Shown piece after piece: positions 17,018-26,215 of a DNA stretch of 64,000 nt. Made by a program: the position numbers and the translations under genes. A model generated the notes under the pieces. It saw nothing but the letters and a program-made list of their open reading frames with translations, searched no databases and had not been told where the DNA came from. Origin of the DNA: CAKSUT01 sp045542335 (GTDB lineage Bacteria > Bacillota > Clostridia > Oscillospirales > CAG-382); contig JAZQKV010000105.1 of the NCBI GenBank assembly GCA_045542335.1, positions 1 to 64,000 on the forward strand. Direction: 5' to 3'. Numbering within the stretch: the stretch's first letter is position 1; each line of letters begins with the position of its first letter.

Positions 17018-17968
17018 TCAGTTGTCCCAGGGATTCACGCTGTCAAGCTCCTCTTTAAGCTTGCAAAAGCTTTCATGGCGTGTTGCGGCAATTTCGCCAC
17101 GGGAAAGAGCCAATGCAACAGAGCAATCCTCTTTTCCCTCTTTTGTGTGGGAGCAATCACGATAACGACAGTTGTGCGAATGTTTTTCAATGTCGGGAAA
17201 AGCCGCAAGCAACTCGTCTTTTTCAATGAGCTTCATGGAAACAGCTTCAAGCATACTGAAGCCGGGGGTGTCTGCGATGCAACAATCATTGTCCAACACA
17301 AAAAGCTCGGTTGCACGGGTTGTGTGTTTTCCCCTTGCGGTCTTTTTGCTAAGTACACCTGTTTCGGGAGAAAAATCCGGGAAAAGATGGCCGATAATAC
17401 TGCTCTTTCCAACACCTGATGCACCCGAAAAGAAGCTTACACCGCTTTTCATTATACTTTTTATCTCGCTGAATTGGTTTTCATATTCGCCTGACTTTTC
17501 GCTGTTTGCACTGACACAAAACACCTTGAAGCCGGATTTCCGATATATTTCTGCAAGCTCGTTCGGCTCACATATATCGCATTTATTGAAGATGAAAAAA
17601 ACTTCAATTCCGCTTTTTGTTGCAATTGCACTTTGCTTGTCAAGGGTGTAAATATCTGCCTTGGGGTTTTCTGCGCACGCAACGATAAAAAGTCTGTCAA
17701 CATTTGCGCAAGCCGGACGTATCAGGCTGTTTTTCCTCTCATGAATACGCACGATAACGCCGTTTGTGTCGCCTGTCGCAGGGAGTGTGCAATCCACGAT
17801 GTCGCCGGGCAGGGGAGAGAGTTTTTCTTTGCGGAAAATCCCCTTTGCATTCATCGGGAAAACACCTGCATCGGTCTTTACCGTGTAAAGTCCGCCGACA
17901 CCCTTGAGGATTCGTCCGACAACTGTATTTTCACTTACTTCATCGGTAAAACCGATTGTTTTTGTCAT
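17018..17968 (-). CDS. rsgA: ribosome small subunit-dependent GTPase A
   Basis: This 316-residue circularly permuted GTPase checks late 30S assembly. It has an N-terminal OB domain. The permuted GTPase follows, with NKCD first and then the P-loop GASGVGKSSIIGHL and DTPGFS. A C-terminal zinc knuckle is built on HNCRYRDCSH plus a later Cys (EDCSVA). The start ATG overlaps the prkC stop in TAATG, so it is coupled to the kinase gene. The prpC-prkC-rsgA order is the classical Firmicutes one. Confidence 0.96.
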   Translation of the reverse strand: MTKTIGFTDEVSENTVVGRILKGVGGLYTVKTDAGVFPMNAKGIFRKEKLSPLPGDIVDCTLPATGDTNGVIVRIHERKNSLIRPACANVDRLFIVACAENPKADIYTLDKQSAIATKSGIEVFFIFNKCDICEPNELAEIYRKSGFKVFCVSANSEKSGEYENQFSEIKSIMKSGVSFFSGASGVGKSSIIGHLFPDFSPETGVLSKKTARGKHTTRATELFVLDNDCCIADTPGFSMLEAVSMKLIEKDELLAAFPDIEKHSHNCRYRDCSHTKEGKEDCSVALALSRGEIAATRHESFCKLKEELDSVNPWDN

Positions 17969-20370
17969 TATTCTACCTCAACTTCGGGAGAAATTGCGGA
18001 AATGTCCGCAGAAACCGCACCAATTGTTTCGGAAACAGTCACATCATTTGTTGCCTGTGTTGCTTCGGGTTGCTTTGTGGTAACGGTGTTTCCGGGGGCT
18101 TGCGGCTGTTCTGCACCGGGAGCTTGTGTGCCCTGTTCATTGTCAGCTTCGGTTGTGTCGCTGTTGTCGTCGGTTTCGCCGTCGTTGCCGTTTTCTTCAT
18201 CCTCGTCTTTGGCACTCTTTCCAAGGCTCACATAGATTGTGATTTTCTCTGATGAATCCTCTATGCTTGTTCCCTCGGGGATGCTTGTGGAGATGACGTT
18301 TCCGGCGGGGATTTCGTCGTCTTCAACCTCAATCTTTTCAAGCTGATAAAGTCCGAGAGCATAAAGCTTTGTTTCGGCAGAGTCATAGGGGGTGTTGACA
18401 AGATTTGGCATAAGAGTTTCGCCAAGGCTTATTGTGATGTCAACGCAAACAGTTTCTTCTGTTATGAATTTACCCGGCTCAACACTTGTTTCGGCAACTG
18501 TGTCTTCGGGATATTTGCTTGGAGCATAGGTGTAGCTTCCGACGGTGATGCCCTGTTCTTCGAGTATGTCAAAGGCTTCCTCAAAGTTTTTGCCGAGAAT
18601 GTTAGGCATAATAATGGGACCTTTGCTCACATAAATGTCAATTGATGTTGTTCTCGGGAAAACATCTTCTCCAACGGGAACGGAGGTGTCGGTTACGGTT
18701 CCTTCCTTTGCCTCGGAGGGAACGAGCTTTCTTTCGCCGATGGCAAAGCCAAGGCTTATAAGCTCTCTTTCTGCCTGTTCATAGGTTTTTCCTGTGACGT
18801 TTGGCATTGCAATGGGCTTGACATCCTGTCCCTTGCTCACAAAAAGAGTTATCGAATCGCCTCTTACAAGCTTTGTGCCGTCTTTTGGCTCGGTGCGTAT
18901 GATGTAACCCTCGATAATGGTGTCATGGAATTCCTGAGCGACCTCCACTTCAAGTCCGAGAGCTTCAAGCTCAAGTCTTGCATCTTCAAGGTTTACAACC
19001 GAATAATCCTTGAGCGAAACATCGTCGTCGCCCTTGTTAACGTATATGACAAGATCAATACCCGAGGGTGTCATAATCTTTCTTGAAAGCTTTTCGGGAT
19101 ATTGATTCATAATCTCATTTTTTTCTGCCATGCGGTTGTAGGTGTATTCAATCTTCACCTTGTAGTTTTGTTCGGCAAGCTTTGCCTCAAATTCCTTGGT
19201 GTAAATCTCGCCCACAACATTTGGGATAATAACTTCGTTTTTGTCAGAATTGCTGCTTGAAAGAACGTCAAGAACAATTCTTCCAACGCAAACAAAAACA
19301 ACAATAAGAAACGCAAAGGTAACGCCTGCAACAATGGGAAGCATTGAGGTTGTACGGCGTCTTTTTTTAGCCTTTTTCTTTTGCTTTGCAAGAGAATTTG
19401 TTCCTGTTCCTGCTTTTACAGGCACGCGCTCGCCGCCGGTTGAGGTTTTAGACGAAGCACCGCCGGAAACAATGTCGGCGTGTTCATCTCTTGGCTTCTG
19501 ACGCTCGGTGAAGCGTATTGTGGGATTTGCCACAAGATACTCAATTGCACGCTGCATTGAGTTTGCAGAGCCAAATCTGTCGGCAGGATTCTTCTTCATG
19601 GCTTTGAGGATAATCTGTTCAAGACCGTATGGCACGTTTGCAGGATCCTTTGCCGCCGCAGACGGTGCAACAGGCTCGTCCTGAACGTGCATCATTGCAA
19701 CCGAAACAGAGCTTTCCGCAGTGAAGGGAAGCTTTCCTGAAACCATTTCATAAAGCATAACGCCGGTTGAATAAATGTCGGAATGAAAATCAACGATTCT
19801 GCCGCTTGCCTGCTCGGGACTGATATAATTGACCGTTCCGATTGCCTTGTCGGTTGCGGTGAGAGAGGGAGCGTTTGAAATCTTTGCGATGCCGAAGTCT
19901 GTAACTTTTATTGTGCCGTCACGAAGAAGCATGATGTTCTGCGGCTTTATGTCACGGTGGACAACGCCCTTTCCGTGAGCATGATGAAGTGCAGAAAGAA
20001 TCTGCGCTGTGTAGTGGCAAGCTTCTGTCCATTCAAGAGAACCCTTTTTGTCAAGGTAATCCTTGAGTGTTATTCCGTCAATAAACTCCATTATGATAAA
20101 CTTCTGCTTTGAGCTTGCAGGTGACACGTCATATATCGCCACAATGTTTGTGTGAGAAAGCATTGCAATGGCTTTTGACTCGGTGAAAAAGCGTTTTACG
20201 GCAACTTCATCGTTGTTATTCTCATCGTTTAATATTTTAACGGCAACGGTTCTGTTCATGGAAATATCGGTTGCCTTATAGACCACCGCCATTCCGCCCT
20301 TGCCCACAAGCTCTGTGAGTCTGTAACGGTTTTCAAGCACCGTTCCTATATACTGTTCATATCTGTCCAT
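17968..20370 (-). CDS. prkC: membrane Ser/Thr protein kinase with five PASTA domains
   Basis: This 800-residue kinase senses muropeptides and controls wall growth, dormancy exit and translation. The kinase domain (about 10-275) has the glycine loop GKGGMAVVYKA, VVHRDIKPQN and VTDFGIAK. A basic juxtamembrane stretch (KQKKKAKKRRR) precedes one membrane helix (about 345-368). Five PASTA repeats follow, ending near residue 715. The tail of about 80 residues is rich in Asp/Glu and then Thr/Pro/Gln, outside the membrane, and is unusual in length. Its cognate phosphatase gene lies upstream, with a 110-nt gap that has a TATAAT but no good -35. Confidence 0.96.
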   Translation of the reverse strand: MDRYEQYIGTVLENRYRLTELVGKGGMAVVYKATDISMNRTVAVKILNDENNNDEVAVKRFFTESKAIAMLSHTNIVAIYDVSPASSKQKFIIMEFIDGITLKDYLDKKGSLEWTEACHYTAQILSALHHAHGKGVVHRDIKPQNIMLLRDGTIKVTDFGIAKISNAPSLTATDKAIGTVNYISPEQASGRIVDFHSDIYSTGVMLYEMVSGKLPFTAESSVSVAMMHVQDEPVAPSAAAKDPANVPYGLEQIILKAMKKNPADRFGSANSMQRAIEYLVANPTIRFTERQKPRDEHADIVSGGASSKTSTGGERVPVKAGTGTNSLAKQKKKAKKRRRTTSMLPIVAGVTFAFLIVVFVCVGRIVLDVLSSSNSDKNEVIIPNVVGEIYTKEFEAKLAEQNYKVKIEYTYNRMAEKNEIMNQYPEKLSRKIMTPSGIDLVIYVNKGDDDVSLKDYSVVNLEDARLELEALGLEVEVAQEFHDTIIEGYIIRTEPKDGTKLVRGDSITLFVSKGQDVKPIAMPNVTGKTYEQAERELISLGFAIGERKLVPSEAKEGTVTDTSVPVGEDVFPRTTSIDIYVSKGPIIMPNILGKNFEEAFDILEEQGITVGSYTYAPSKYPEDTVAETSVEPGKFITEETVCVDITISLGETLMPNLVNTPYDSAETKLYALGLYQLEKIEVEDDEIPAGNVISTSIPEGTSIEDSSEKITIYVSLGKSAKDEDEENGNDGETDDNSDTTEADNEQGTQAPGAEQPQAPGNTVTTKQPEATQATNDVTVSETIGAVSADISAISPEVEVE

Positions 20371-20480
20371 CTGTTCCGTCCTCTTTTGAAGTTGGTTTTT
20401 GGGTTTGTATATTATAATGAAAAGTATGCGAGAAATATGTATGCACCACTCACGGTGCTGTATTTATACGAAAGACAAGC

Positions 20481-21245
20481 TCACAGCTTGACAAGCACCG
20501 CCGTGATATTGTCTGTGCCACCGGCAACATTTGCACGGTGAACAAGCTCGGAGGTGATTGAAGTTATACCGCCGGGGGCGGAAATAATACGAAGCATCTC
20601 GTGCTCATCAAGCATATTTGAAAGACCGTCGCTGCAAAGAAGAAGCATATCCGCTTCATCAGAAATGACGAAGTGATCTGCAATAACCTCGTTGTCAATT
20701 CCAACAGCACGGGTGATAATGTTTTTGTCGGGATGATTTTGGGCCTGTTCGGGAGTTATACTTCCGCTTTCCACAAGTGACTGAACATATGAATGGTCAA
20801 CCGTGATAAGCTTTATTTCATCGTCCTTTGCGGCATAAAGCCTGCTGTCGCCGATGTTGACAATGTAAATATCCTTTTTGACTTTCAAAGCCGCAACGAG
20901 GGTTGTTCCCATGCCGAAAAGCTCGGGGTCTTTCTTTGAACGTGCAAAGACCTTTGAGTTGGCATACTGAACAGCTTCGTCCAACACCTCGGAAAACTTT
21001 ATTTCCGAAAGCTTTGAAGCGCTTTTGGCAATACCCGTGAGCCTTGCTTCAAGCCTTGAAACAAAGGATTTTACCGCAAGCTCCGAGGCAATCTGACCGC
21101 CTGCTGCTCCACCCATTCCATCGCACACCACAGCAACAAATGCGTTTCCGCACAGCTTTCCAAGCGGCGGCAGGAAATCGGCATACATACTGTCCTGGTT
21201 ATTCTTGCGAACCTTTCCCGTGTCGGTTCTGGCACAAAAATTCAT
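20481..21245 (-). CDS. prpC: PP2C-type protein phosphatase
   Basis: This 254-residue PPM phosphatase removes phosphate from substrates of the PrkC kinase. The metal-binding motifs are visible as RKNNQDSMY, VVCDGMGGAAGGQIAS, IGDSRLYA, LCSDGLSNML and GTDNITAVLV. It follows rlmN in the operon with a gap of about 120 nt and precedes prkC, the standard arrangement. Confidence 0.95.
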   Translation of the reverse strand: MNFCARTDTGKVRKNNQDSMYADFLPPLGKLCGNAFVAVVCDGMGGAAGGQIASELAVKSFVSRLEARLTGIAKSASKLSEIKFSEVLDEAVQYANSKVFARSKKDPELFGMGTTLVAALKVKKDIYIVNIGDSRLYAAKDDEIKLITVDHSYVQSLVESGSITPEQAQNHPDKNIITRAVGIDNEVIADHFVISDEADMLLLCSDGLSNMLDEHEMLRIISAPGGITSITSELVHRANVAGGTDNITAVLVKL

Positions 21246-21369
21246 GATTTACAAAACACCTCCTCCTGAGAAAATGTCGGTGTAACGAGCGAGTCTGTGA
21301 CCCGCACATTTTAATATAATTCTTATATTATTCTATGCTTATTTTCGTTTTTTGTCTGCAAAATGGGGA

Positions 21370-22428
21370 TTATTGCTCTTTTAAAGCGTTTTGCTTTCGA
21401 AGCTGTCCGCAAGAGGCGTTTATGTCTGAACCGAGCTTTCTTCGCACAGTTGCCGTGAAGCCTTTCTTTTCGAGAAAAGCAACAAACTCCTCAATGCGCT
21501 TTGCAGAGCTTTTTCTGTAATTCTTTTCTTTCACGTCGTTTAGCGGAATGAGATTTATGTGGCAGAGCATACCCGAAAGAAGCTTACAAAGCTGGGATGC
21601 CGCCTCGGGAGTGTCGTTTACGCCGTCAATCATGGCATATTCAAAGGAAATGCGTCTGCCTGTTATGGCTATGTAGTCGTGGCACGCCTTTATGAGCTCG
21701 TCGATACTCCATTTTTTTGCAACCGGCATAATTGCCGCACGAGCCTCCTGTGTGGGAGCATGAAGCGAAACCGAAAGGGTAATCGGAAGATTTTCTTTTG
21801 CAAGCTTGCGGATACCGTCGCAAAGACCGCAGGTTGAAAGGGAAATGTGGCGGTAACCGATGTTACGCCCCTCGGGCAAATTGACAAGCTTCAAAAAGCG
21901 GATGCTGTTGTCGAAATTATCAAGCGGCTCGCCAATTCCCATCATGACGATGTTTGAAACACGCTCTCCCGTGTCCTTTTCAGCCGCAAGGAGTTGTCCG
22001 AGAATTTCGGATGCTGTGAGATGTCTTGCAAGACCGGAAATGGTTGAAGCGCAGAAAGAGCAACCCATGCGACAGCCTGCCTGTGTGGAAATGCAGATTG
22101 TGTTGCCGTGATTATAGCGCATAAAAACGCTTTCAACACATTCACCGTCGTGCATTTCAAAGAGATATTTGATTGTTCCGTCAATTTGCGAAACATATTT
22201 TTCACGAACCTTTGGAAGCGAAATATAGCAGGTTTCTTCAAGCACATTTCTTAGTGCGGCAGGAATGTTTGTCATTTCCGAAAAATCTGAAATTCCCTTT
22301 GAAAGCCACGAAAACACCTGCTTTGCACGGTATTTTTCCGCTTTTACACCATATTTTGCCGAAATGTCCGCAAAAAGCTGCTCAATTTCGCTTATGAACA
22401 TACTTGCAATATCAATCTTTTCCTGCAT
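21370..22428 (-). CDS. rlmN: 23S rRNA (adenine2503-C2)-methyltransferase / tRNA A37 methyltransferase
   Basis: This 352-residue radical-SAM enzyme methylates A2503 of 23S rRNA. The cluster motif is CRMGCSFCAS, the MMGIGEPLDN and SLHAP motifs are typical, and the methyl-carrying cysteine is expected in the C-terminal NASCGQLR. The start ATG follows GGGAGGTGATTAT, a strong ribosome site. It sits between rsmB and prpC as in many Firmicutes. Confidence 0.96.
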   Translation of the reverse strand: MQEKIDIASMFISEIEQLFADISAKYGVKAEKYRAKQVFSWLSKGISDFSEMTNIPAALRNVLEETCYISLPKVREKYVSQIDGTIKYLFEMHDGECVESVFMRYNHGNTICISTQAGCRMGCSFCASTISGLARHLTASEILGQLLAAEKDTGERVSNIVMMGIGEPLDNFDNSIRFLKLVNLPEGRNIGYRHISLSTCGLCDGIRKLAKENLPITLSVSLHAPTQEARAAIMPVAKKWSIDELIKACHDYIAITGRRISFEYAMIDGVNDTPEAASQLCKLLSGMLCHINLIPLNDVKEKNYRKSSAKRIEEFVAFLEKKGFTATVRRKLGSDINASCGQLRKQNALKEQ

Positions 22429-22479
22429 ATAATCACCTCCCGATAAACACTTTTAAAACAAGAGAATACATTTAATTAT

Positions 22480-23799
22480 TTATTGTTTTTTTACTATTTT
22501 TGCTCCGAAAAAGCCGTCTGTGTTGGTTTTATGTGGCATGAAGGTCACAAAGCCGTCGTCGGTTCCGAAAAGGTCGGTGGAGCAAAGCTCATAACCCTCA
22601 TTTCCATGCTCGGCTATGAATTTGTTTACAATGTCTTCATTCTCCGCCTTGCGGAGAGTGCAGGTGGAGTAAATCAGTGTGCCGCCGGGCTTCAGATATT
22701 TCACGGACTGACACAGAATGTCATACTGAACAGAGGGAAGATTTTCAATTTCGTCCTTTGATTTATGGCGAATGTCGGGTTTCTTTCCGATAACTCCGAG
22801 ACCCGAGCAGGGAACGTCACAGATAACATAATCCGCTTTGCCGAAAAGATTCTCGTCGGGATTTCTTGCATCCCTTGCGGCGGCGGTTATGTTGTCAAGC
22901 CCAAGACGCTCTGCTCCTTTTTGGATAAGAGTAGTCCTGTTTTCATGCAGGTCAAAGGAATAAACCTTGCCTTTGCCGAAAACTGTCATTGCCGCTGAAA
23001 AAGTCTTTCCGCCGGGGCAGGCACAGCAATCTACAATCACTGTGTCTTGCTTCACATCCCGAATCATGGATGCCACCATCTGAGAAGCCTCGTCCTGGAC
23101 AAAGAAAAGACCGTTGTCAAAGCCATATAAATCCGTTGCCGGGAAAGAGCCGTCCATGCGTATTCCAACATCGGAATACCTGCAGGGAGATGCTTTTGTG
23201 CCAAGAGCCGAAAGCATTTTCTCACGGGTTGTTTTGACGGTGTTTACACGGAGAGTGATGTATGGCTTGAGATCTGAAAAGGCAAACGCCATGCTTTTTG
23301 CCGCAGATGCCCCATAGTCGTCACGCCAGAGGCGAAGAATCCATTCGGGGATGCTTGTCACAACCGAAAGAGCCTTGAAGCCTCCCTCGGAGGTGAGAAT
23401 GGAGGGAAGCTCCTCCTTTTTGCGGCAAATGCTTCTCAAAACTGCATTTATAAAGTTTGCCGCACCTGTTTTTGTGATGCGTTTGCTTATTTCAACCGCT
23501 TCGTTGCACACGGCATTGTCGGGGACCCTGTCCATGTACATAATCTGATAAACGGAAATGCGCAAAATGCAAAGCACAACGGGGTCAATCTTTTCAAGTG
23601 CAACCGTTGAAAACTTAGAAATAATATAATCAAGCGTAATAAGCCTTTCCGCCGAGCCGTAGAGCAACGCCGTGAAAAAGCTTTTGTCAAGACCCTCAAA
23701 CTTGTATTTCTTTATAATACTGTCAAGCTCAAGGTTGACAAAACGCCCGTTTTTAATGCATGAATTAAGCGACAGAGCCGCTGCTTTTCTCGGATTCAA
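22480..23799 (-). CDS. rsmB: 16S rRNA (cytosine967-C5)-methyltransferase
   Basis: This 439-residue enzyme has an N-terminal NusB-like RNA-binding domain (about 1-140) and a Rossmann methyltransferase domain. The domain carries VDCCACPGGKTF, the AdoMet acidic FDLHENR, and the catalytic-cysteine motif CDVPCSGLGVIG. The start must be TTG 23799, because an in-frame stop lies three codons upstream and the family starts with NPR at this point. The Shine-Dalgarno site is poor. Confidence 0.94.
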   Translation of the reverse strand: MNPRKAAALSLNSCIKNGRFVNLELDSIIKKYKFEGLDKSFFTALLYGSAERLITLDYIISKFSTVALEKIDPVVLCILRISVYQIMYMDRVPDNAVCNEAVEISKRITKTGAANFINAVLRSICRKKEELPSILTSEGGFKALSVVTSIPEWILRLWRDDYGASAAKSMAFAFSDLKPYITLRVNTVKTTREKMLSALGTKASPCRYSDVGIRMDGSFPATDLYGFDNGLFFVQDEASQMVASMIRDVKQDTVIVDCCACPGGKTFSAAMTVFGKGKVYSFDLHENRTTLIQKGAERLGLDNITAAARDARNPDENLFGKADYVICDVPCSGLGVIGKKPDIRHKSKDEIENLPSVQYDILCQSVKYLKPGGTLIYSTCTLRKAENEDIVNKFIAEHGNEGYELCSTDLFGTDDGFVTFMPHKTNTDGFFGAKIVKKQ

Positions 23800-23883
23800 G
23801 TTAGCTTACCGTACCTTTCAAAGTGTATGCAATGCTTCTCACGATGCAAAGAATGAGTGTGGGAAGCCGCAGTCAAATAACAG

Positions 23884-24561
23884 TTATCTTCTGCGATTTG
23901 TTACAGCAATAAGGCGGAGCAGGTTTGCAAGAGCAACCGCCATCGCCGCAACGTAGGTCATTGCAGCCGCAGACAAAACATTTTTCACGCCTTTTATTTC
24001 ATCGTCGCCGAATCTGCCTGTGCCGGAAAGAGCCGCAAGGGCACGGGAGCTTGCGTTGAACTCAACGGGAAGCGTTACAACCTGGAAAAACGCCGCAAGC
24101 GCAAAGGCGATAATCCCGAGGGTTACAAGGTTAAACGCACCAAGAACAAGGCCGATTAAAACAAGGGGCATTGCAAGGTTTGAGCCAAGGGAGCAAATGG
24201 GGAGAATTGCGGTGCGAAGCTTTATCGGACCGTAACCTACGGCATATTGTACCGCATGACCTGCTTCGTGTGCCGCAACGCCGATTGCCGTGACGGTAGT
24301 TTTGTCGCAGGTTGTTTCGGAGAGCCTTATAACATTTGCTTTGGGGTCATAATGGTCGGTTAAGTCGCCTGCAACTCTTTCGATACCAACGTCATAAAGT
24401 CCGTTGGCGTTGAGAATCATTCTTGCGGCATCTGCGCCGGTCATGCCCTGCGAATTGGAAATCTTTGAATATTTTTTCGATGTGGAAGAAACCTTCGCCT
24501 GTGCCCAGAATGCAAAAATCATTGCAGGGATAACAAGCACAACATAGTATATATCAATCAT
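23884..24561 (-). CDS. zinc metallopeptidase, YugP family
   Basis: This 225-residue membrane protein has an N-terminal helix, the zinc-protease motif HEAGH (in AIGVAAHEAGHAVQYA, about residue 95), and three further hydrophobic helices. This is the neutral zinc metallopeptidase family represented by YugP of Bacillus. Its substrates are unknown. It lies between fmt and rsmB, the usual place in Clostridia. Confidence 0.92.
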   Translation of the reverse strand: MIDIYYVVLVIPAMIFAFWAQAKVSSTSKKYSKISNSQGMTGADAARMILNANGLYDVGIERVAGDLTDHYDPKANVIRLSETTCDKTTVTAIGVAAHEAGHAVQYAVGYGPIKLRTAILPICSLGSNLAMPLVLIGLVLGAFNLVTLGIIAFALAAFFQVVTLPVEFNASSRALAALSGTGRFGDDEIKGVKNVLSAAAMTYVAAMAVALANLLRLIAVTNRRR

Positions 24562-24620
24562 TGTGACACCTCTTTAATGTGAAGTTTTGCCGAATGAAAG
24601 CTTAAAATGAAAAACTCTGA

Positions 24621-25592
24621 TCAGCTGAATTTTGTGTTCGGAGTGACCTTTCTGCCGTTTACAAGGTCTGCCGCAGAAAGAAGCTTACTTCCCTCGGGCT
24701 TTGCGGCATCAAGTGAAATAAATCCGTCTGCACACTTGATGAAAATTTTGCCTTTTGCCGCATAGACAACCTGTCCGAAATCGGCATCGGAAGCATTGAG
24801 GGGTATGAGAGAAAGCTCGGCTTGAGTGCAGATGTGTGCAGTGCAGAGCTTGAATATTTTGCCGTCGCAGGTTGTTTTTGCTGTTGGAAACGGGTAAAGT
24901 CCACGGATTCTGTTGTGAATTTCAGCCGTCGGTTTTGCCCAGTTTATAACCTCGTCGTCGGCTGTAATTTTTGAAGCGTAGGTTGCAAGGGAATTGTCCT
25001 GCTTGACCGGGCAAAGTGTGCCTTGTCTTATCATGTCCATAACCTCGACAATCATACTTCCGCCAAGGTCGGCGAGAATGTCGTACATTTCGCCTGTGTT
25101 TGCATCGGGAGAAATTTCAACCTCTCTGCAAAGAAGCATATCACCTGTGTCAAGACCCGAATCCATTTGCATAACCGTGACACCTGTTTTTGTTTTGCCG
25201 TCAATGACCGCGCGTTGAATGGGTGCGGCACCTCTGTATTCGGGGAGAAGCGAGCCGTGAATGTTAATACAGCCGTATTTGGGAAAATCAAGCACATAAT
25301 CGGGGAGGATTCTGCCATATGCTGCAACAACTGCAACATCCGGCTTCAATTGCTCAAGAAGCGGCAGAATTGCGCCGTCTTTAAGTTTTTCCGGCTGATA
25401 GACCTCAAAGCCTGCTTCAAGGGCATATCTCTTGACGTCGCAGAATTTTTGCTTCATGCCTCTGCCTGCGGGCTTATCCGGCTGTGTTATAACGCCGACA
25501 ATGTTTTCACCTGCAAGGTGCAGGGCACGCAGTGCCGCCTCGGCAAAATCGGGTGTTCCCATAAAAAGTATTCTCAAATCACTTTTGCTCAT
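24621..25592 (-). CDS. fmt: methionyl-tRNA formyltransferase
   Basis: This 323-residue enzyme formylates initiator Met-tRNA. The N-terminal domain shows LRILFMGTPDFAEAAL, the folate-binding-loop region INIHGSLLPEYRGAAPI and the catalytic aspartate in MQMDSGLDTGDML. A C-terminal OB domain binds tRNA. ATG 25592 follows AAGGAGGG. It lies directly after def, so the two genes for formyl-methionine start and removal are together. Good initiator formylation is relevant to the unusual start codons in this window. Confidence 0.96.
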   Translation of the reverse strand: MSKSDLRILFMGTPDFAEAALRALHLAGENIVGVITQPDKPAGRGMKQKFCDVKRYALEAGFEVYQPEKLKDGAILPLLEQLKPDVAVVAAYGRILPDYVLDFPKYGCINIHGSLLPEYRGAAPIQRAVIDGKTKTGVTVMQMDSGLDTGDMLLCREVEISPDANTGEMYDILADLGGSMIVEVMDMIRQGTLCPVKQDNSLATYASKITADDEVINWAKPTAEIHNRIRGLYPFPTAKTTCDGKIFKLCTAHICTQAELSLIPLNASDADFGQVVYAAKGKIFIKCADGFISLDAAKPEGSKLLSAADLVNGRKVTPNTKFS

Positions 25593-25638
25593 GTCAGTTC
25601 CCTCCTTGTTCTTTCGGGAGTTGCTTGTGGGGTGAGTT

Positions 25639-26127
25639 TTAACCGTCAACCTCAACGTCGTCTTCGTCGAGCATTTCGATCACCTTGTCAATGTAAAGTA
25701 TGCCGTCAAGGTGGTCATACTCATGGCAAAGGCATCTTCCGAAAAGCTCTGATCCTGTGTAGGTGAACACCTGTCCGTTTCTGTCCTCGGCTTCAACTGT
25801 CACAGTCATCGGGCGGCGTGTTATGCCGAATTTTCCGGGGATTGAAAGACAGCCTTCGGCATCTTCCTGGGTTCCCTCGGTTTTTATGATTTTGGGGTTG
25901 ATGAATTCAACAATGTGATTTTTTCCGTCTTCAACGCCGTCGTCGATGATGAAAATTCTCCGGAGTATTCCAACCTGCGGTGCGGCAAGTCCAACACCGC
26001 CGGACTTTATGAGAGTGTCTTTCATGTCATCGAGCAAGGTTATAAGACGGTCTGTCATTTTTTCAACGGGCTTGCTTGTTTTGCGAAGAACTTCGTCGCC
26101 CTCTTTGAGTATCTGAAGTATAGCCAT
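25639..26127 (-). CDS. def: peptide deformylase
   Basis: This 162-residue type I deformylase removes N-formyl groups from nascent proteins. All three metal-site motifs are present: GVGLAAPQVG, EGCLSIPG and HEYDHLDG. ATG 26127 follows GGAGG. The longer in-frame start at 26190 lies upstream of that site and is not used. It is between priA and fmt. Confidence 0.96.
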   Translation of the reverse strand: MAILQILKEGDEVLRKTSKPVEKMTDRLITLLDDMKDTLIKSGGVGLAAPQVGILRRIFIIDDGVEDGKNHIVEFINPKIIKTEGTQEDAEGCLSIPGKFGITRRPMTVTVEAEDRNGQVFTYTGSELFGRCLCHEYDHLDGILYIDKVIEMLDEDDVEVDG

Positions 26128-26215
26128 TTTATCCTCCGTAATATGTTGTTGGAAGTTTATATTTATTGCTTTTCGGCTTTTGACGGACACATTTGAGTTG
26201 TGTCTTTATTGCCGT

